From contig NZ_JAJSLW010000002.1 in the NCBI RefSeq assembly GCF_021729145.1, positions 248,001-312,000 on the forward strand: DNA of 64,000 nt, in the 5' to 3' direction. Below the pieces are notes generated by a model, which saw only the letters and a list, made by a program, of their open reading frames with translations, was not told where the DNA came from and did no database searches. The translations under genes and the position numbers were made by a program. The stretch's first letter is position 1; every line of letters starts with the position of its first letter. This document shows positions 17,274-26,561 of the stretch, piece by piece. The DNA is from Membranihabitans maritimus (GTDB lineage: Bacteria > Bacteroidota > Bacteroidia > Chitinophagales > Saprospiraceae).

Positions 17274-17678
17274 TCACCCGGCAAAGAAATCTCTTATCAT
17301 GGCTTTTATTTGGTTATCTGTCATACTATCTGCATTCTTATGATCCTTTACTTTGGCAAATAAGTCTGGATAGGATTTTGCAAGCTCGTTGTTCAGTTTT
17401 TCTCCGGTTTGGGCAGGTCCAAAAATTACTATGGCATCCGAACCTTTTATTGTATCAGCAATTAATTTAAAATAACCTTTATATTGGTGCTTTTCACGTT
17501 CCAGATATTTACTGTCTTGCACAACATCCTGGGGGCCCCCTTTCATTCTTGTTCCGCTTCCTCCTTTCGGACGGTACTCATCGATGTCTGATTCAATGGT
17601 TTCGAATTTTTCTACGTCATCATCCAGGGTAAGAATCTTAGCTACTCTTTTGTCAATCCAAATTCCTGTTTTCTTCAT
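17274..17678 (-). CDS. Conserved cytoplasmic protein, eRF1-like / host-attachment-type fold
   Basis: Protein of 134 residues from the ATG at 17678. The frame stays open to 17756, but the extra 26 residues are unlike the family and the protein characteristically begins MKKTGIWIDKRVAKIL. It resembles bacterial small proteins distantly related to archaeal and eukaryotic release factor 1 domain 2/3 (translational-machinery or host-attachment-protein annotations): KYLEREKHQYKGYFKLIADTIKGSDAIVIFGPAQTGEKLNNEL. The loop GGSGTRMKGGPQD near residue 40 is glycine-rich and probably flexible. Single-gene unit; function unknown. The family link is tentative. Confidence 0.65.
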   Translation of the reverse strand: MKKTGIWIDKRVAKILTLDDDVEKFETIESDIDEYRPKGGSGTRMKGGPQDVVQDSKYLEREKHQYKGYFKLIADTIKGSDAIVIFGPAQTGEKLNNELAKSYPDLFAKVKDHKNADSMTDNQIKAMIRDFFAG

Positions 17679-18144
17679 TTTTTTGTGTTTTAGGCGTTCA
17701 TTATTCAATGTTGTATATGGGGCATAGATTGTGTAAGTTTTCATTTTCATCGTCAAGTAAAACAGCTTGAAAGGAATGTATTGCCTTTGATACTAATATA
17801 TTAAATTTAGAACAAATATTAATGTAAAAAGCTAGTGATCTAGTTTAAATGGACATTGCACAATTTGGATAATCAGTTTGAAATGTTTCCTGGTGTTCCC
17901 TTTTGATACAAGTATAACTCAGTTTGGCAATTAATGATCATTGCAGACTGCATACTTTCCAAATATTGATTAAGAAATTGGTAATCATAGCATTTACAGT
18001 TTTCCAGGAGTTTTTGTCATTGGGCTCAAAAACAAATGCCTTTTCAGCAAATTTTCATGATTGCTCGAGAAAAATAATAGTTTTTCTTACAGAGATATAT
18101 CTCCATTCCTGACTGTTTCCATCAAGGGTTCTTACGCCTCAAAT
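17679..18144. other. Intergenic stretch, no recognised content
   Basis: About 465 bases between the upstream ends of one minus gene and the 3' end of the next. The only longer open frame (17924-18112, plus) begins with TTG and encodes a sequence without family-like features, so I do not call it. No hairpin followed by a T-run was seen. Confidence 0.5.
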
Positions 18145-18801
18145 TCATGACCCCTTTTTAAAGGAACAAAAAACAAAATTCTGGAATACACCCGAAGGAG
18201 TTTTATGATCTATCTCTATACATATTCTTTTTTTAAATTCATGTTTAAATCGGTTCGTTAGCTCCGATTCAGAGTATTGTTTGATTTCTAATCCACTGCA
18301 TTTTTTTGGTCCCTTTTCTGAAAATGTGCCCAATACCAGAATCCCGGCTGGATTGATATGGCGACTGGCAGTTTCTATATAGGAGGAAATTTCATCTTCT
18401 CGGGTCAAGAAATGATAGGCTGCTCTATCATGCCAAAAGTCATATTGTTCCGTGGGGTGAAATGAAGAAATATCAGAGATAATCCAATTTACTTTATTTG
18501 CTCTTTGTCCTAAACGTTTTTTTGCCCTGTTTATAGCAGTTTCAGAAATGTCAAGAACGGTGATGTCTCGATATCCCATGTCGACTAGATGATCAACTAA
18601 AAGGCTGTCTCCCCCACCAATATCAATTACTTTAGCGGTTTTGGATACTTTGTATTGTGTGAAAAAATCTATTGAAGTTTGTGGTATTGGTTCATGCCAG
18701 CTAACATCTTTTAATTCTTTGGTTTGGTATATCGATTCCCAATGGGATTTTCTATTAAAAACTTTCAAATATTTTATTTTATGTGTGGTGTAAATAGGCA
18801 T
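18145..18801 (-). CDS. Class I SAM-dependent methyltransferase
   Basis: Protein of 218 residues with a Rossmann-type methyltransferase core. Motif I VIDIGGGDSLLVDHL is near residue 60, motif II ITVLDISETAINRAKKRL near 80, the acidic motif NWIISDISSFHP near 105, and FWHDRAAYHFL near 122. The front segment SHWESIYQTKELKDVSWHEP is typical of a Bacteroidota group resembling thiopurine or tellurite-type methyltransferases. The substrate is unknown. The encoded start at 18801 adds 15 residues before the conserved NRKSHW; a shorter start is possible, but no internal Met lies there. Confidence 0.85.
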   Translation of the reverse strand: MPIYTTHKIKYLKVFNRKSHWESIYQTKELKDVSWHEPIPQTSIDFFTQYKVSKTAKVIDIGGGDSLLVDHLVDMGYRDITVLDISETAINRAKKRLGQRANKVNWIISDISSFHPTEQYDFWHDRAAYHFLTREDEISSYIETASRHINPAGILVLGTFSEKGPKKCSGLEIKQYSESELTNRFKHEFKKRICIEIDHKTPSGVFQNFVFCSFKKGS

Positions 18802-18989
18802 TCAAGTAGTTACAAGATGATGCTTTGGCAAAGTTTATTCCATTGAAGTAGGCTTTTGGGGGATTATAATTTTACGGCATTTTCCCCATCGCACCTTTTT
18901 TACGTAATAAGCGGAAAGGTAAATGACCTTTTTGACAATGATTGGCCAAATTCCCTTATAATTACAATCCCTTTCTTATTTAATTTTTA

Positions 18990-20594
18990 TCATTTAAAAA
19001 TAAATTTTTGTGTTGCTTTTCCATAGGTAGTTTGAATCGAAATAGCATAGACACCACTCTTTAATTGATTGCTAGCATTTAAAGTATAGGTGTTGTTTCC
19101 AGAAGATTGATTTTCTAGAAAAACATTTCTAATAGTCGCACCCTGCATATCATACATGGTTAATTTAACATCAGAATCCTTCTTTAAAAAATAGTCAACG
19201 ACAAAATGGCCATCATTTGGGTTGGGATTAACGGACAAATTCAAACTTCCTGTCTCCTGAGGATTCCCTTCATAACCAGAATAAATCGTATTGGTTAAAT
19301 ATACTTTATATATTTGGCTATTGGCAGTACTTTGTGTGCCATCATTGTTCCAAAAAATATTGGCTTCTGAGCTAATAATACCTCCAAAAATATACCCAAT
19401 CAAAGTGCTATCTCTTGTAATTTCATCGAGTTTATAAACGCCGTTATTATATAGAGATTGATTCACATTGGGAATGAATTCTGAACCCGCACCCAATAAA
19501 ACTGGCATTTCAATAGGAAGTTTATATTCAGTCATTTTTCCATTTGCCTCCCTTGTGACTCTTGCTATTGTTTTTACAAAAGGAACATTATTATCTTGAA
19601 CCAATATCCCAGCACTATCATAATACTGAGCTATCCCTCCAAAAAAGACAGTGTGCATTTCATTTTCACTTGATGAATATAAAGGGATGGTAGCACAGTG
19701 ATAATGGTTATAATATTGTAGAAAGGAATTGTTTACTGAATAATTACTGCTGTCTACAGTGACTGAATTTAAAAAAGGTAAATTAACGGTTGGCTGAAAT
19801 ACGCCGGAAAACATGGTGATTCCTTCTTCGCCATTGGGTAATATTTGTGGAGCAGCATTATAGTCCCTTCGATGTAAATTTTCTGCATCCGTATAAGAAG
19901 ATAAATGCTGTACAACAATATTTACTCCATCATCCTGTAACGAAAACCTTCGTATTTGATTAGTATATTCCTGATAAAATGTAGGGTTATTCATAGGGTT
20001 GTATCTTCCTAAAAATATTTGTCCTCCCAAAAGATAATATATGTCATATATTTTTTGCAACTGCCCCCCTGTAACCTGAAATCGGGGATCTTCAATTTGC
20101 CTAAAGTACATTGAAAAATTCAATCCATTAACAATCGCATTTATAACATCGGGAACTTTTATAGCGGTAAGATAGGGATAGGTGATATGATTGCCTTGCG
20201 TTGTACTATACCCGTACCCTCCAATTATATATAAATAGGCCCCCTCCTGGTAAAAGTTCATATTGGTAGAACTCAAATGCTCTTGAATGGAAATCGGCAA
20301 TGAAGATAATGGAGCACCCCATTTTTCATGGGAGATAGGATCTACTACTATAAGTTGATTGTTGTGACCAGCAATGTCAAATGTGGCCCAAGGCTGTCTT
20401 TGATGCAAGCCATCAAGTCGTCCACCTACCAATAACCACTTTTCTTGATCTTGCCCAAATGCAAAAGATTGAAGTCCTCCTAATTCAGAAATATTAAATG
20501 GCTCCAAAGCTATTGTAAAGGGTGATTGGGAATAAACAGTTATGTTTAACAATAAGAACCCAAGTATTAATCGTAGATTATTCATTTCCTTCAT
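18990..20594 (-). CDS. Kelch-like beta-propeller protein with type IX secretion sorting domain
   Basis: Protein of 534 residues. The signal peptide (NNLRLILGFLLLNITVYSQ) is followed by a long beta-rich region with Kelch-like turns (KWLLVGGRLDG, YLYIIGGYGYST, IYYLLGGQIFLGRYNPM, IGYIFGGIISSEA). The C-terminal ~80 residues are a type A sorting domain (LNLSVNPNPNDGHFVVDYFL, VKLTMYDMQGATIRN, LKSGVYAISIQTTYGKATQKFIFK). That tail sends the protein through the type IX secretion system to the cell surface or medium, so the organism must encode that system elsewhere. Domain order matches metal-free propeller proteins that bind ligands; no catalytic residues are recognisable. Monocistronic. Confidence 0.85.
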   Translation of the reverse strand: MKEMNNLRLILGFLLLNITVYSQSPFTIALEPFNISELGGLQSFAFGQDQEKWLLVGGRLDGLHQRQPWATFDIAGHNNQLIVVDPISHEKWGAPLSSLPISIQEHLSSTNMNFYQEGAYLYIIGGYGYSTTQGNHITYPYLTAIKVPDVINAIVNGLNFSMYFRQIEDPRFQVTGGQLQKIYDIYYLLGGQIFLGRYNPMNNPTFYQEYTNQIRRFSLQDDGVNIVVQHLSSYTDAENLHRRDYNAAPQILPNGEEGITMFSGVFQPTVNLPFLNSVTVDSSNYSVNNSFLQYYNHYHCATIPLYSSSENEMHTVFFGGIAQYYDSAGILVQDNNVPFVKTIARVTREANGKMTEYKLPIEMPVLLGAGSEFIPNVNQSLYNNGVYKLDEITRDSTLIGYIFGGIISSEANIFWNNDGTQSTANSQIYKVYLTNTIYSGYEGNPQETGSLNLSVNPNPNDGHFVVDYFLKKDSDVKLTMYDMQGATIRNVFLENQSSGNNTYTLNASNQLKSGVYAISIQTTYGKATQKFIFK

Positions 20595-20706
20595 TTGGTT
20601 TATATAGGATCTCTTATGTCCGACCCTTTGAAGGATGGACTATGGTTTAGTACATTAAACTCATTAATCGCATATAGTCACATATCACAAAAGAATTATT
20701 CCAATT

Positions 20707-21183
20707 CTACCGGTTCAAAAATGAGGAATACATCCAAACTAACTTTTCTTGTTCTCGAATGTAATCACTCATTAATGCATTAGTACCTTCGTCATCTGCA
20801 TCAGATGAGATATCAAGCAATTCACGTTGGAGAATAATGGTTGTTTGAAAGGATTCCAATATATCTTCAACCGCCTTTTTGCCGTCGCTGACCTGCAGGC
20901 TTTCTTTAATCGTAGAAATATTTCTATAGTCTGAATAATTATGTTGAGGGGAATGACCCAGGGTTAGAATCCTTTCTGCAACTTCATCTATCTTTAAAAT
21001 CAAGTCATTGTATAACTCTTCAAATTTCACATGAAGTTCAAAAAACTTTTCTCCTTTTATGTTCCAGTGATACCCTCTGGTATTTTGGTAAAAGATAGAA
21101 TAGTTTGCTAATAACTCATTGAGTTTTTCAGCTAATAATTTTGATTTTTCCGTGTCTAATCCGATTGCATTTTTACTTTTCAT
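20707..21183 (-). CDS. dps: Dps-family DNA-binding ferritin-like protein
   Basis: Protein of 158 residues from the ATG at 21183. The inter-subunit ferroxidase residues of Dps are present: H39 (GYHWNIKG), H51, E55 (ELHVKFEELY), D66 and E70 (DEVAER). Dps shells oxidise and store iron and protect DNA from peroxide. Upstream ATG or alternative starts at 21204 and 21243 exist, but a good promoter box at 21207-21214 would place the transcript start near 21200, which supports 21183. Monocistronic. Its position in a region with two iron-linked PepSY genes fits an oxidative and iron stress theme, but no shared regulator site is visible. Confidence 0.93.
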   Translation of the reverse strand: MKSKNAIGLDTEKSKLLAEKLNELLANYSIFYQNTRGYHWNIKGEKFFELHVKFEELYNDLILKIDEVAERILTLGHSPQHNYSDYRNISTIKESLQVSDGKKAVEDILESFQTTIILQRELLDISSDADDEGTNALMSDYIREQEKLVWMYSSFLNR

Positions 21184-21206
21184 TTGCCTGATTTTATGGT
21201 TCATTC

Positions 21207-21214
21207 CAAATATA
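21207..21214 (-). promoter_or_regulatory. Promoter -7 box of dps
   Basis: TATATTTG on the minus strand is an exact TAnnTTTG match located 23 bases before the ATG at 21183. The -33 region is only a partial match. It decides the start codon of dps. Confidence 0.5.
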
Positions 21215-21364
21215 ACGATATTCCTTTTGTTGAAGCGTAACAAAGGTTACATATAGATTCTCATATTTGATCTAAGTTGTGTAAGTTTTAATTTCGAATT
21301 GTATGTAAGGGAAATATTAATCCAATGGTCAGACTATTGATAGATACAGTACAATATCTATTTT

Positions 21365-22027
21365 CTATCTTCCCCCTTTCAGAATTAACCAAATGGCCAA
21401 TCCCAATTCACTTATAGCCATAGGAATTCCGAGGATCAATTCAACCGTGGCAATGGTGTTTGAGGCTTCGGGGATTGCCGACTTTACTCCATGTGTAATG
21501 GTGTAACTTACTCCGGCTATATAGAGCAATAGGCCTATCCATTTAGGTGTTGATTTTGAATAAATTGACAGGTATCCCAGCCCCATTAAATGAAATCCAA
21601 ATACAATAAGACCAAGAGACCAGTATTTTTCAAAGGCACCAAGCAAATTTGCAATAGCTAATGCATCGGGATTTACAAAGTGTAATATTTGCCATGCATT
21701 TACCAGGTGGTAGATGGCAAATGCCAGAATGATGGAGTAAATAATACGCACAAGGCCCGTAGCGAAGGAAACTTTACTATTGACTGGAGTAAAGAATTTC
21801 CAAAGACTCCAGGCAACCAAAATATCTGCCATCAAAATGACAAACCATCCTATTATCCCTCTCTCAAATAAATCGGTTGCTTTTTTCAGATTCATTAATG
21901 TAGCATTGGAGTCCCCGGGAACAATTAGCCTGTTTTGAACGTAACCATAGGAGTAGGCTGCAGCTATAGCCATAATTATAAGTGCTGTACCCGATAGTAT
22001 AGCGTAATTTCTTTCTATTATTTTCAT
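21365..22027 (-). CDS. DUF4386 domain membrane protein
   Basis: Integral membrane protein of 220 residues with six to seven helices (for example NYAILSGTALIIMAIAAAYSYGY, WFVILMADILVAWSLWKFF, VRIIYSIILAFAIYHLV, LLYIAGVSYTITHG and ISELGLAIWLILKGG). The pattern matches DUF4386: N-terminal R-x-Y-x-I-L-S-G, an FERGIIGWFVILMADILVAWSL segment near residue 53, and FEKYWSLGLIVFGFHLMGLGYL near 132. No function is known for the family; it is often regulated with oxidoreductases. The quinone-oxidoreductase gene ends 217 bases upstream of its start, separated by palindromic repeats. Confidence 0.85.
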   Translation of the reverse strand: MKIIERNYAILSGTALIIMAIAAAYSYGYVQNRLIVPGDSNATLMNLKKATDLFERGIIGWFVILMADILVAWSLWKFFTPVNSKVSFATGLVRIIYSIILAFAIYHLVNAWQILHFVNPDALAIANLLGAFEKYWSLGLIVFGFHLMGLGYLSIYSKSTPKWIGLLLYIAGVSYTITHGVKSAIPEASNTIATVELILGIPMAISELGLAIWLILKGGR

Positions 22028-22178
22028 GATTAATAGGTTGTAATGTCTTTGATATTAGGTGAACGAGAAGGCTTATTTATAAATAATAACGTGAGCTCGA
22101 CGAATAATTGATTTTGTCATTATTCTGCGAAAAATGCAAATATCAATGCCAGAATCGACGTTTTACCTTGATTTCCAT

Positions 22179-22235
22179 CCCGGGCTGGCACCCCGGGTTA
22201 TTTATATTTCGCTTCCCGACAATTTCATGTCGGGA
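22179..22235. repeat. Paired GC-rich palindromes downstream of the quinone-oxidoreductase gene
   Basis: CCCGGG occurs at 22179-22184 and 22192-22197 flanking CTGGCAC. TCCCGAC (22214-22220) pairs perfectly with GTCGGGA (22229-22235) around an 8-base loop. The second hairpin starts 9 bases after the TGA of the minus-strand gene ending at 22244, so it may act as its terminator. Its form also matches dispersed REP-like elements of Bacteroidota. Confidence 0.6.
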
Positions 22236-22243
22236 CAGGCACT

Positions 22244-23242
22244 TCAGAGCTCTTTTTTCTCTGTCGTACTCGCATTAATAATAACAACATTGCCTTTTTT
22301 ACGACCTGTGTCAATATAGGCATGGGCCTGGGAGACCTTTTCCAGTGGATATTGCCGGTCGATTACAGATTTTAGCTTCCCCTCCTTAAAGATTTTAACT
22401 AATTCTGTTAACAGTTCTTTCAGCTCCTCTTCTTTCTTCATACCTGTCGCTTCGAATCGCGCTTTCTTTTTGCCAAATATTGTGGTAAGAAGCATTTTTA
22501 CCAACAAAGGGAATTTTAAAACCGGTGAAATATACGCTCCGTTTTTCGTCAGAATACTTTTTGTTTTATCAAAAGAACTTTTTCCAATAGTATCGTAAAT
22601 AAGGTCGTATTGTATCTTTCCTTTAGTGAAATCTTCTTTTGTATAATCGATTACATGATCTGCTCCCAGGGATTTCACCATGCCCACATTCCTGTAGCTG
22701 CATACTGCGGTAACTTCCGCACCCATATATTTTGCAAGTTGAACAGCTGAGGTTCCCAGGCTTCCGGAAGCTCCATTAATCAGTATTTTCTGTCCGGGTT
22801 TTAGTAGTCCCACGTTTTTCAGGAAATTGATAGAGGTCAAATTTCCATCACAGAAAGTTGAAGCACTCTCATAGCTTAGGTTCTCGGGCTTGTGGAGAAT
22901 TACACCTTTCTCCGGGACAACAGCATATTCGGCATTAGTACTAAAATTAGTAGTAGTTTCACCAAATACCTGATCTCCAAGGTTGAAAGAAGTAACATCA
23001 GGGCCTATTTCTACAATTTCACCCGCAAATCCGGTACCTGGAATAGTATGTTTAGGTTTGCGAAGCCCCAAGATCAAACGACCTATAAATGGTTTCCCTG
23101 TTCTCATCATACTGTCTGCTCTTGTGGCGGAGCTGGCGTGAATTTTCACTAATACTTCTCGGGTTTTAGGTTTTGGTATTTCTACTTCCTTACAATGGAT
23201 TACTTCAGGAGATCCGTATCCCGATAATACGGCTGCTTTCAT
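22244..23242 (-). CDS. Zinc-free MDR family NAD(P)H:quinone-type oxidoreductase
   Basis: Medium-chain dehydrogenase/reductase of 332 residues from the ATG at 23242 (MKAAVLSGYGSP is the standard family start; a start at 23254 or 23263 would add a few residues). A GroES-like N-terminal domain includes GTGFAGEIVEIGPDV near residue 70. The nucleotide-binding site is INGASGSLGTSAVQLAKYMGAEVTAVCS near residues 145-172. Structural and catalytic zinc ligands of alcohol dehydrogenases are absent, placing it with quinone oxidoreductase or enoyl-reductase-like MDRs. The substrate is unknown. Gene ends at a hairpin; monocistronic. Confidence 0.9.
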   Translation of the reverse strand: MKAAVLSGYGSPEVIHCKEVEIPKPKTREVLVKIHASSATRADSMMRTGKPFIGRLILGLRKPKHTIPGTGFAGEIVEIGPDVTSFNLGDQVFGETTTNFSTNAEYAVVPEKGVILHKPENLSYESASTFCDGNLTSINFLKNVGLLKPGQKILINGASGSLGTSAVQLAKYMGAEVTAVCSYRNVGMVKSLGADHVIDYTKEDFTKGKIQYDLIYDTIGKSSFDKTKSILTKNGAYISPVLKFPLLVKMLLTTIFGKKKARFEATGMKKEEELKELLTELVKIFKEGKLKSVIDRQYPLEKVSQAHAYIDTGRKKGNVVIINASTTEKKEL

Positions 23243-23353
23243 TTTTCGGTCCATAACATTCAATTTTTGATTCGAAGCAAAGATCGAATGATCATCCGGA
23301 TTAAAAGTTCCAATAAAATAGGAAGGCGTTCGGATTTATAATTCCGAACCTTT

Positions 23354-25141
23354 TTAGAGGCGGGTATTATTCATATATTCTTTTGGTGTTATTCCTGTTT
23401 CTCTTTTGAAGGCAGTATTAAAGGCAGTTTTAGAATTAAAACCACTTTCATATGCCAATCCTAATAATGAAATATGGTTATTTTCTGGTTTTAGTATTAA
23501 CTCCTTAAAATGTTCAATTCGTAGCTTATTAATGAAAGTATTGAAGTTTTTCCCGATCTTTTCATTTAAAAGCCAAGACAATTGATTGGGATGTATTTCA
23601 ATTTGACCTGCCAATTCCCTTAATGTCAGCGTGGGATTTAAGTAAGGGGTTTCTTGTTCCATAAAGCTATACAAGCGTGTTAAATATGTGTTAGCAGTGC
23701 TATTATCCAATGAAGAAGATTTGGATTTAGATTGGGAAGAGAGTTTATGTAACCTGTATATACGTGAATGATACTTTTTATACCTGGTATCCACTTGGAT
23801 GGATTCTGCCAGAGGATCCCCAAAAGAAAGCAATAGGATGGAAGATTTATTATTAAATAGTTTTTCCAGTATTTTAAAGGCCTCATCGTATTTATCAAGG
23901 CAACAATAGACTTTATACAAATAGGCATGGGCTTGAAAAGAAGAGTCGTTTAAAGCATTTTTTTCAAGTTCATTAAGCATGGGCCCGAGAGCCTCATTCT
24001 CGCCTGAAAGAGCCATATGAATACATTGCAATCCCAGTTTTTCATCTGGCATTATCATTTCTCCCGGTACATTATTTAGTATTTTATCTGCTTGATCAAA
24101 CTCTGCAGTTTTTAACAGAAGGTAGGCCATGGTAATGACTGCCGGAAGGTTCCGGTTATTTGCTTCTAATAATTCTTCCAATAAAGATTTTGCCCTATTA
24201 TATTGTCGAAAGCGGTAATGAAAATAAGCTTCATAAAATTTTGTTTCCTGATTTAATGGGTCTATTGACTTGGCAAATAATATATATTTTTGAGCTTCTT
24301 TTTTGTCTCCCCTCAGTATGAATAGAAAAGCTATAAATTGTATGGCTTCCGAATAATTAGGTTTATTAACCAGTGCAATTTGAATATACTCCATCGCTTT
24401 TTCAAAGCTAGCCTCTGTAAAAAAAGCCTGATTGGCAAGAAGGTAATTAAGGGGTGCATTGTTGTGATCAATAGATTTGGCTTTTTCCAAATGATCAATG
24501 GATTTTTTCCAGGCTTTTTCTCTTGGGGCAAATCCTGCAACGGCAAGGAAACTATATCCATCTGCCAGCCCTGTGTGAGCTTCAATGAGATTAGGGTCAA
24601 GCATTACAGCCTTTTCAAAATGCGTAATGGCAGCATTGACATCTTCCGGGTTCCATTTGTTGAATAAAGATCTACCCAGGAGACACTCCTGGTACGCATC
24701 AAGATTGTATGTAGGCGCTGTGTTTAAATGCTCCTGAATATCAAAATGGCCAAATTGTTCCCGTAGTTTATCTGCAATGAATAAGCTGATTTCGTCCTGG
24801 ATTTCAAATACATTATCCAGGAATCTGTCCCATGTTTCAGACCAGATATGTGTGTCGTCCTTTACATTAATCAATTGTGCAGATACCCTGATTTGATTAT
24901 CGTGTAATCGGACACTCCCTTCAAGTATCGCACTGACATTTAATGTGCGGGCAATTTCACTTAAGGGTGTGTTTTTCCCTTTGAAGTAAAAGCTTGATGT
25001 TTTGGAGGTAACTTTTAGCTGTTTTATTTTGGCCAGAGAATTGATAATCTCTTCGGTCATTCCATCACAAAAGAATTCATTTTCTGTATGAACACTCCGA
25101 TTCACAAAAGGCAACACTGCAATGGATTTTTGGGCATTCAC
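23354..25141 (-). CDS. TolB-like / TPR / AraC-type HTH fusion regulator
   Basis: Protein of 595 residues with three modules. Residues ~5-130 are a TolB-like domain as found fused to adenylate cyclases and CadC-type regulators (SIAVLPFVNRS, FFCDGMTEEIINSLAKIKQLKVTSKTSSF, ILEGSVR). Residues ~145-450 are tetratricopeptide repeats (ITHFEKAVMLDPNLIEAHTGLADGYSFL, YIQIALVNKPNYSEAIQFIAFLFILRG). Residues ~490-595 are an AraC-type double HTH (LTLRELAGQIEIHPNQLSWLLNEKIGKNFNTFINKLRIEHFKEL, GLAYESGFNSKTAFNTAFKRETGITPKEY). No membrane helix is present, so it is cytoplasmic. It is a regulator of unknown target; the outer-membrane-type gene upstream (ending at 25215) is co-directional with a 73-base gap. Confidence 0.9.
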   Translation of the reverse strand: MNAQKSIAVLPFVNRSVHTENEFFCDGMTEEIINSLAKIKQLKVTSKTSSFYFKGKNTPLSEIARTLNVSAILEGSVRLHDNQIRVSAQLINVKDDTHIWSETWDRFLDNVFEIQDEISLFIADKLREQFGHFDIQEHLNTAPTYNLDAYQECLLGRSLFNKWNPEDVNAAITHFEKAVMLDPNLIEAHTGLADGYSFLAVAGFAPREKAWKKSIDHLEKAKSIDHNNAPLNYLLANQAFFTEASFEKAMEYIQIALVNKPNYSEAIQFIAFLFILRGDKKEAQKYILFAKSIDPLNQETKFYEAYFHYRFRQYNRAKSLLEELLEANNRNLPAVITMAYLLLKTAEFDQADKILNNVPGEMIMPDEKLGLQCIHMALSGENEALGPMLNELEKNALNDSSFQAHAYLYKVYCCLDKYDEAFKILEKLFNNKSSILLLSFGDPLAESIQVDTRYKKYHSRIYRLHKLSSQSKSKSSSLDNSTANTYLTRLYSFMEQETPYLNPTLTLRELAGQIEIHPNQLSWLLNEKIGKNFNTFINKLRIEHFKELILKPENNHISLLGLAYESGFNSKTAFNTAFKRETGITPKEYMNNTRL

Positions 25142-25214
25142 TTTTACTGTAGCTTTAGTTTGTTAAAAGTAATAAAACTTATTTTCTTTACAGTAACCTT
25201 CAATCCGTCTATGG

Positions 25215-26498
25215 TTATTTAATTTTTCGCCTGGCTTTGCGAACATGCCACCAACGGTCAGGGTAAAAAACGAATTGGATAAAGTTAAATTCAAATTGAT
25301 CAACTCTTATTTTATCCGAAACTCCATCATTGATTTTCTGGTATGGATAGTATCGTAGATTAGTGCGCAAAACCCATGTGTCAATTGAGGAAGGTGATAT
25401 GTCCCAGCCAAATATCAGACCCGGTGAAAACATATTGCTTCTTGATGTTTTCCCTTGCTGTTTGTCGTTGAGGAAAAGCCCGGTTGCCCATTTTTCTGAA
25501 CTTAAACTAATACCAATAAATGGTACAAATCCATTGTAATTCCAAATAAATTTGAACCCTTCAAGTGAAATAGCTCGTCTACGGATAACATGTTCCAGGT
25601 TATAGCTTACCGAATTAGAACGGTAGGTGCGATAGGTTAATCCCAAATGAATCCTTTGTTTGTGTAGGAAGTACCCAAGGCTGTATTCCATATTGAAACT
25701 TCCTTTGTGTCGGGGCAGGGACCTCAATTCATCCGAAAAGGGTGGGGATTTAAAGAAATAGGATCCGTTTGCCGCAATACCGATTGAAAAACTATTGAGT
25801 TTTCCATTTTTAATTAGTAATTCTTCTATGGCTTTTGTCTTTCCTGAGAGTTTGGGTTTTTCTTCCGATAGAGTGAAATCAAAAGGCTTGACTATACCTA
25901 TAGAAAAATAGGAGTCCGGCAATTTATATTGGTGTTTTTGTTCTAAATTACTGTAGAAATTGCGGCCATTTTGAGGTAAAAACATCCATTCAGTGTTTAC
26001 TTGCCACCCCTTATAAGAATAAGAAAATCCTGTGAGCAGGGATGAAGTAATGAACCCTTCTACCCTTTTTCCAATGTTTATATTTTCTAACGACAATTGC
26101 ATTGTGTTGAAAGACAACCCTACAAAGGGACGAAATTTTTTATCTAATAATGGCCAGGGATAATATCTTGCACTAAGATCAGCTCCGCTGGAAAAGTGAA
26201 TTTTTGCCCCCTGGGAAATACTTTTGTCGGCAAGGCTTTTCAATGGAATGTTCATATTAAAATCCCATTTTCCCCAAAAATGCAGGCCTCCTATATTCAA
26301 TCTGGGTATTGCATTTGTGGGAAAATTATACTTCTTATTTTTAAATATAATACGCCCTGATGATGGGATCAATTGCGTATTTAAACCTATATAAGTTTGG
26401 GCAAATCGATGTTGTGTTTTTTTATCACTGTATACCTGACCAAATAGCAGGCAAAACTTGAAAACAATCAATACAGTAATCAGGCTTTTTCTTTGCAT
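25215..26498 (-). CDS. Outer-membrane beta-barrel-like protein, unrecognised
   Basis: Protein of 427 residues with a signal peptide (LITVLIVFKFCLLFGQVYS). The mature sequence alternates amphipathic strands with aromatic ends (RYYPWPLLDKKFRPFVGLSFNTMQLSL, FSIGIVKPFDFTLSEE, YNGFVPFIGISLSSEKWATGLFLN, VLRTNLRYYPYQ), as expected for a barrel of 12 or more strands. I do not recognise a named family. The LytTR regulator gene lies 63 bases upstream in the same direction, so this is probably its operon partner or target. Confidence 0.65.
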   Translation of the reverse strand: MQRKSLITVLIVFKFCLLFGQVYSDKKTQHRFAQTYIGLNTQLIPSSGRIIFKNKKYNFPTNAIPRLNIGGLHFWGKWDFNMNIPLKSLADKSISQGAKIHFSSGADLSARYYPWPLLDKKFRPFVGLSFNTMQLSLENINIGKRVEGFITSSLLTGFSYSYKGWQVNTEWMFLPQNGRNFYSNLEQKHQYKLPDSYFSIGIVKPFDFTLSEEKPKLSGKTKAIEELLIKNGKLNSFSIGIAANGSYFFKSPPFSDELRSLPRHKGSFNMEYSLGYFLHKQRIHLGLTYRTYRSNSVSYNLEHVIRRRAISLEGFKFIWNYNGFVPFIGISLSSEKWATGLFLNDKQQGKTSRSNMFSPGLIFGWDISPSSIDTWVLRTNLRYYPYQKINDGVSDKIRVDQFEFNFIQFVFYPDRWWHVRKARRKIK

Positions 26499-26561
26499 TA
26501 TTTTCGAATTTTTTCAAAGGCAAAAAACGTACTCTTCTAATGCAATAGCTATTTTCAAAGG

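Noticed and set aside
17924-18112. 62-codon plus-strand ORF in a spacer
   Set aside because: Starts at TTG, has no family resemblance and no promoter box.
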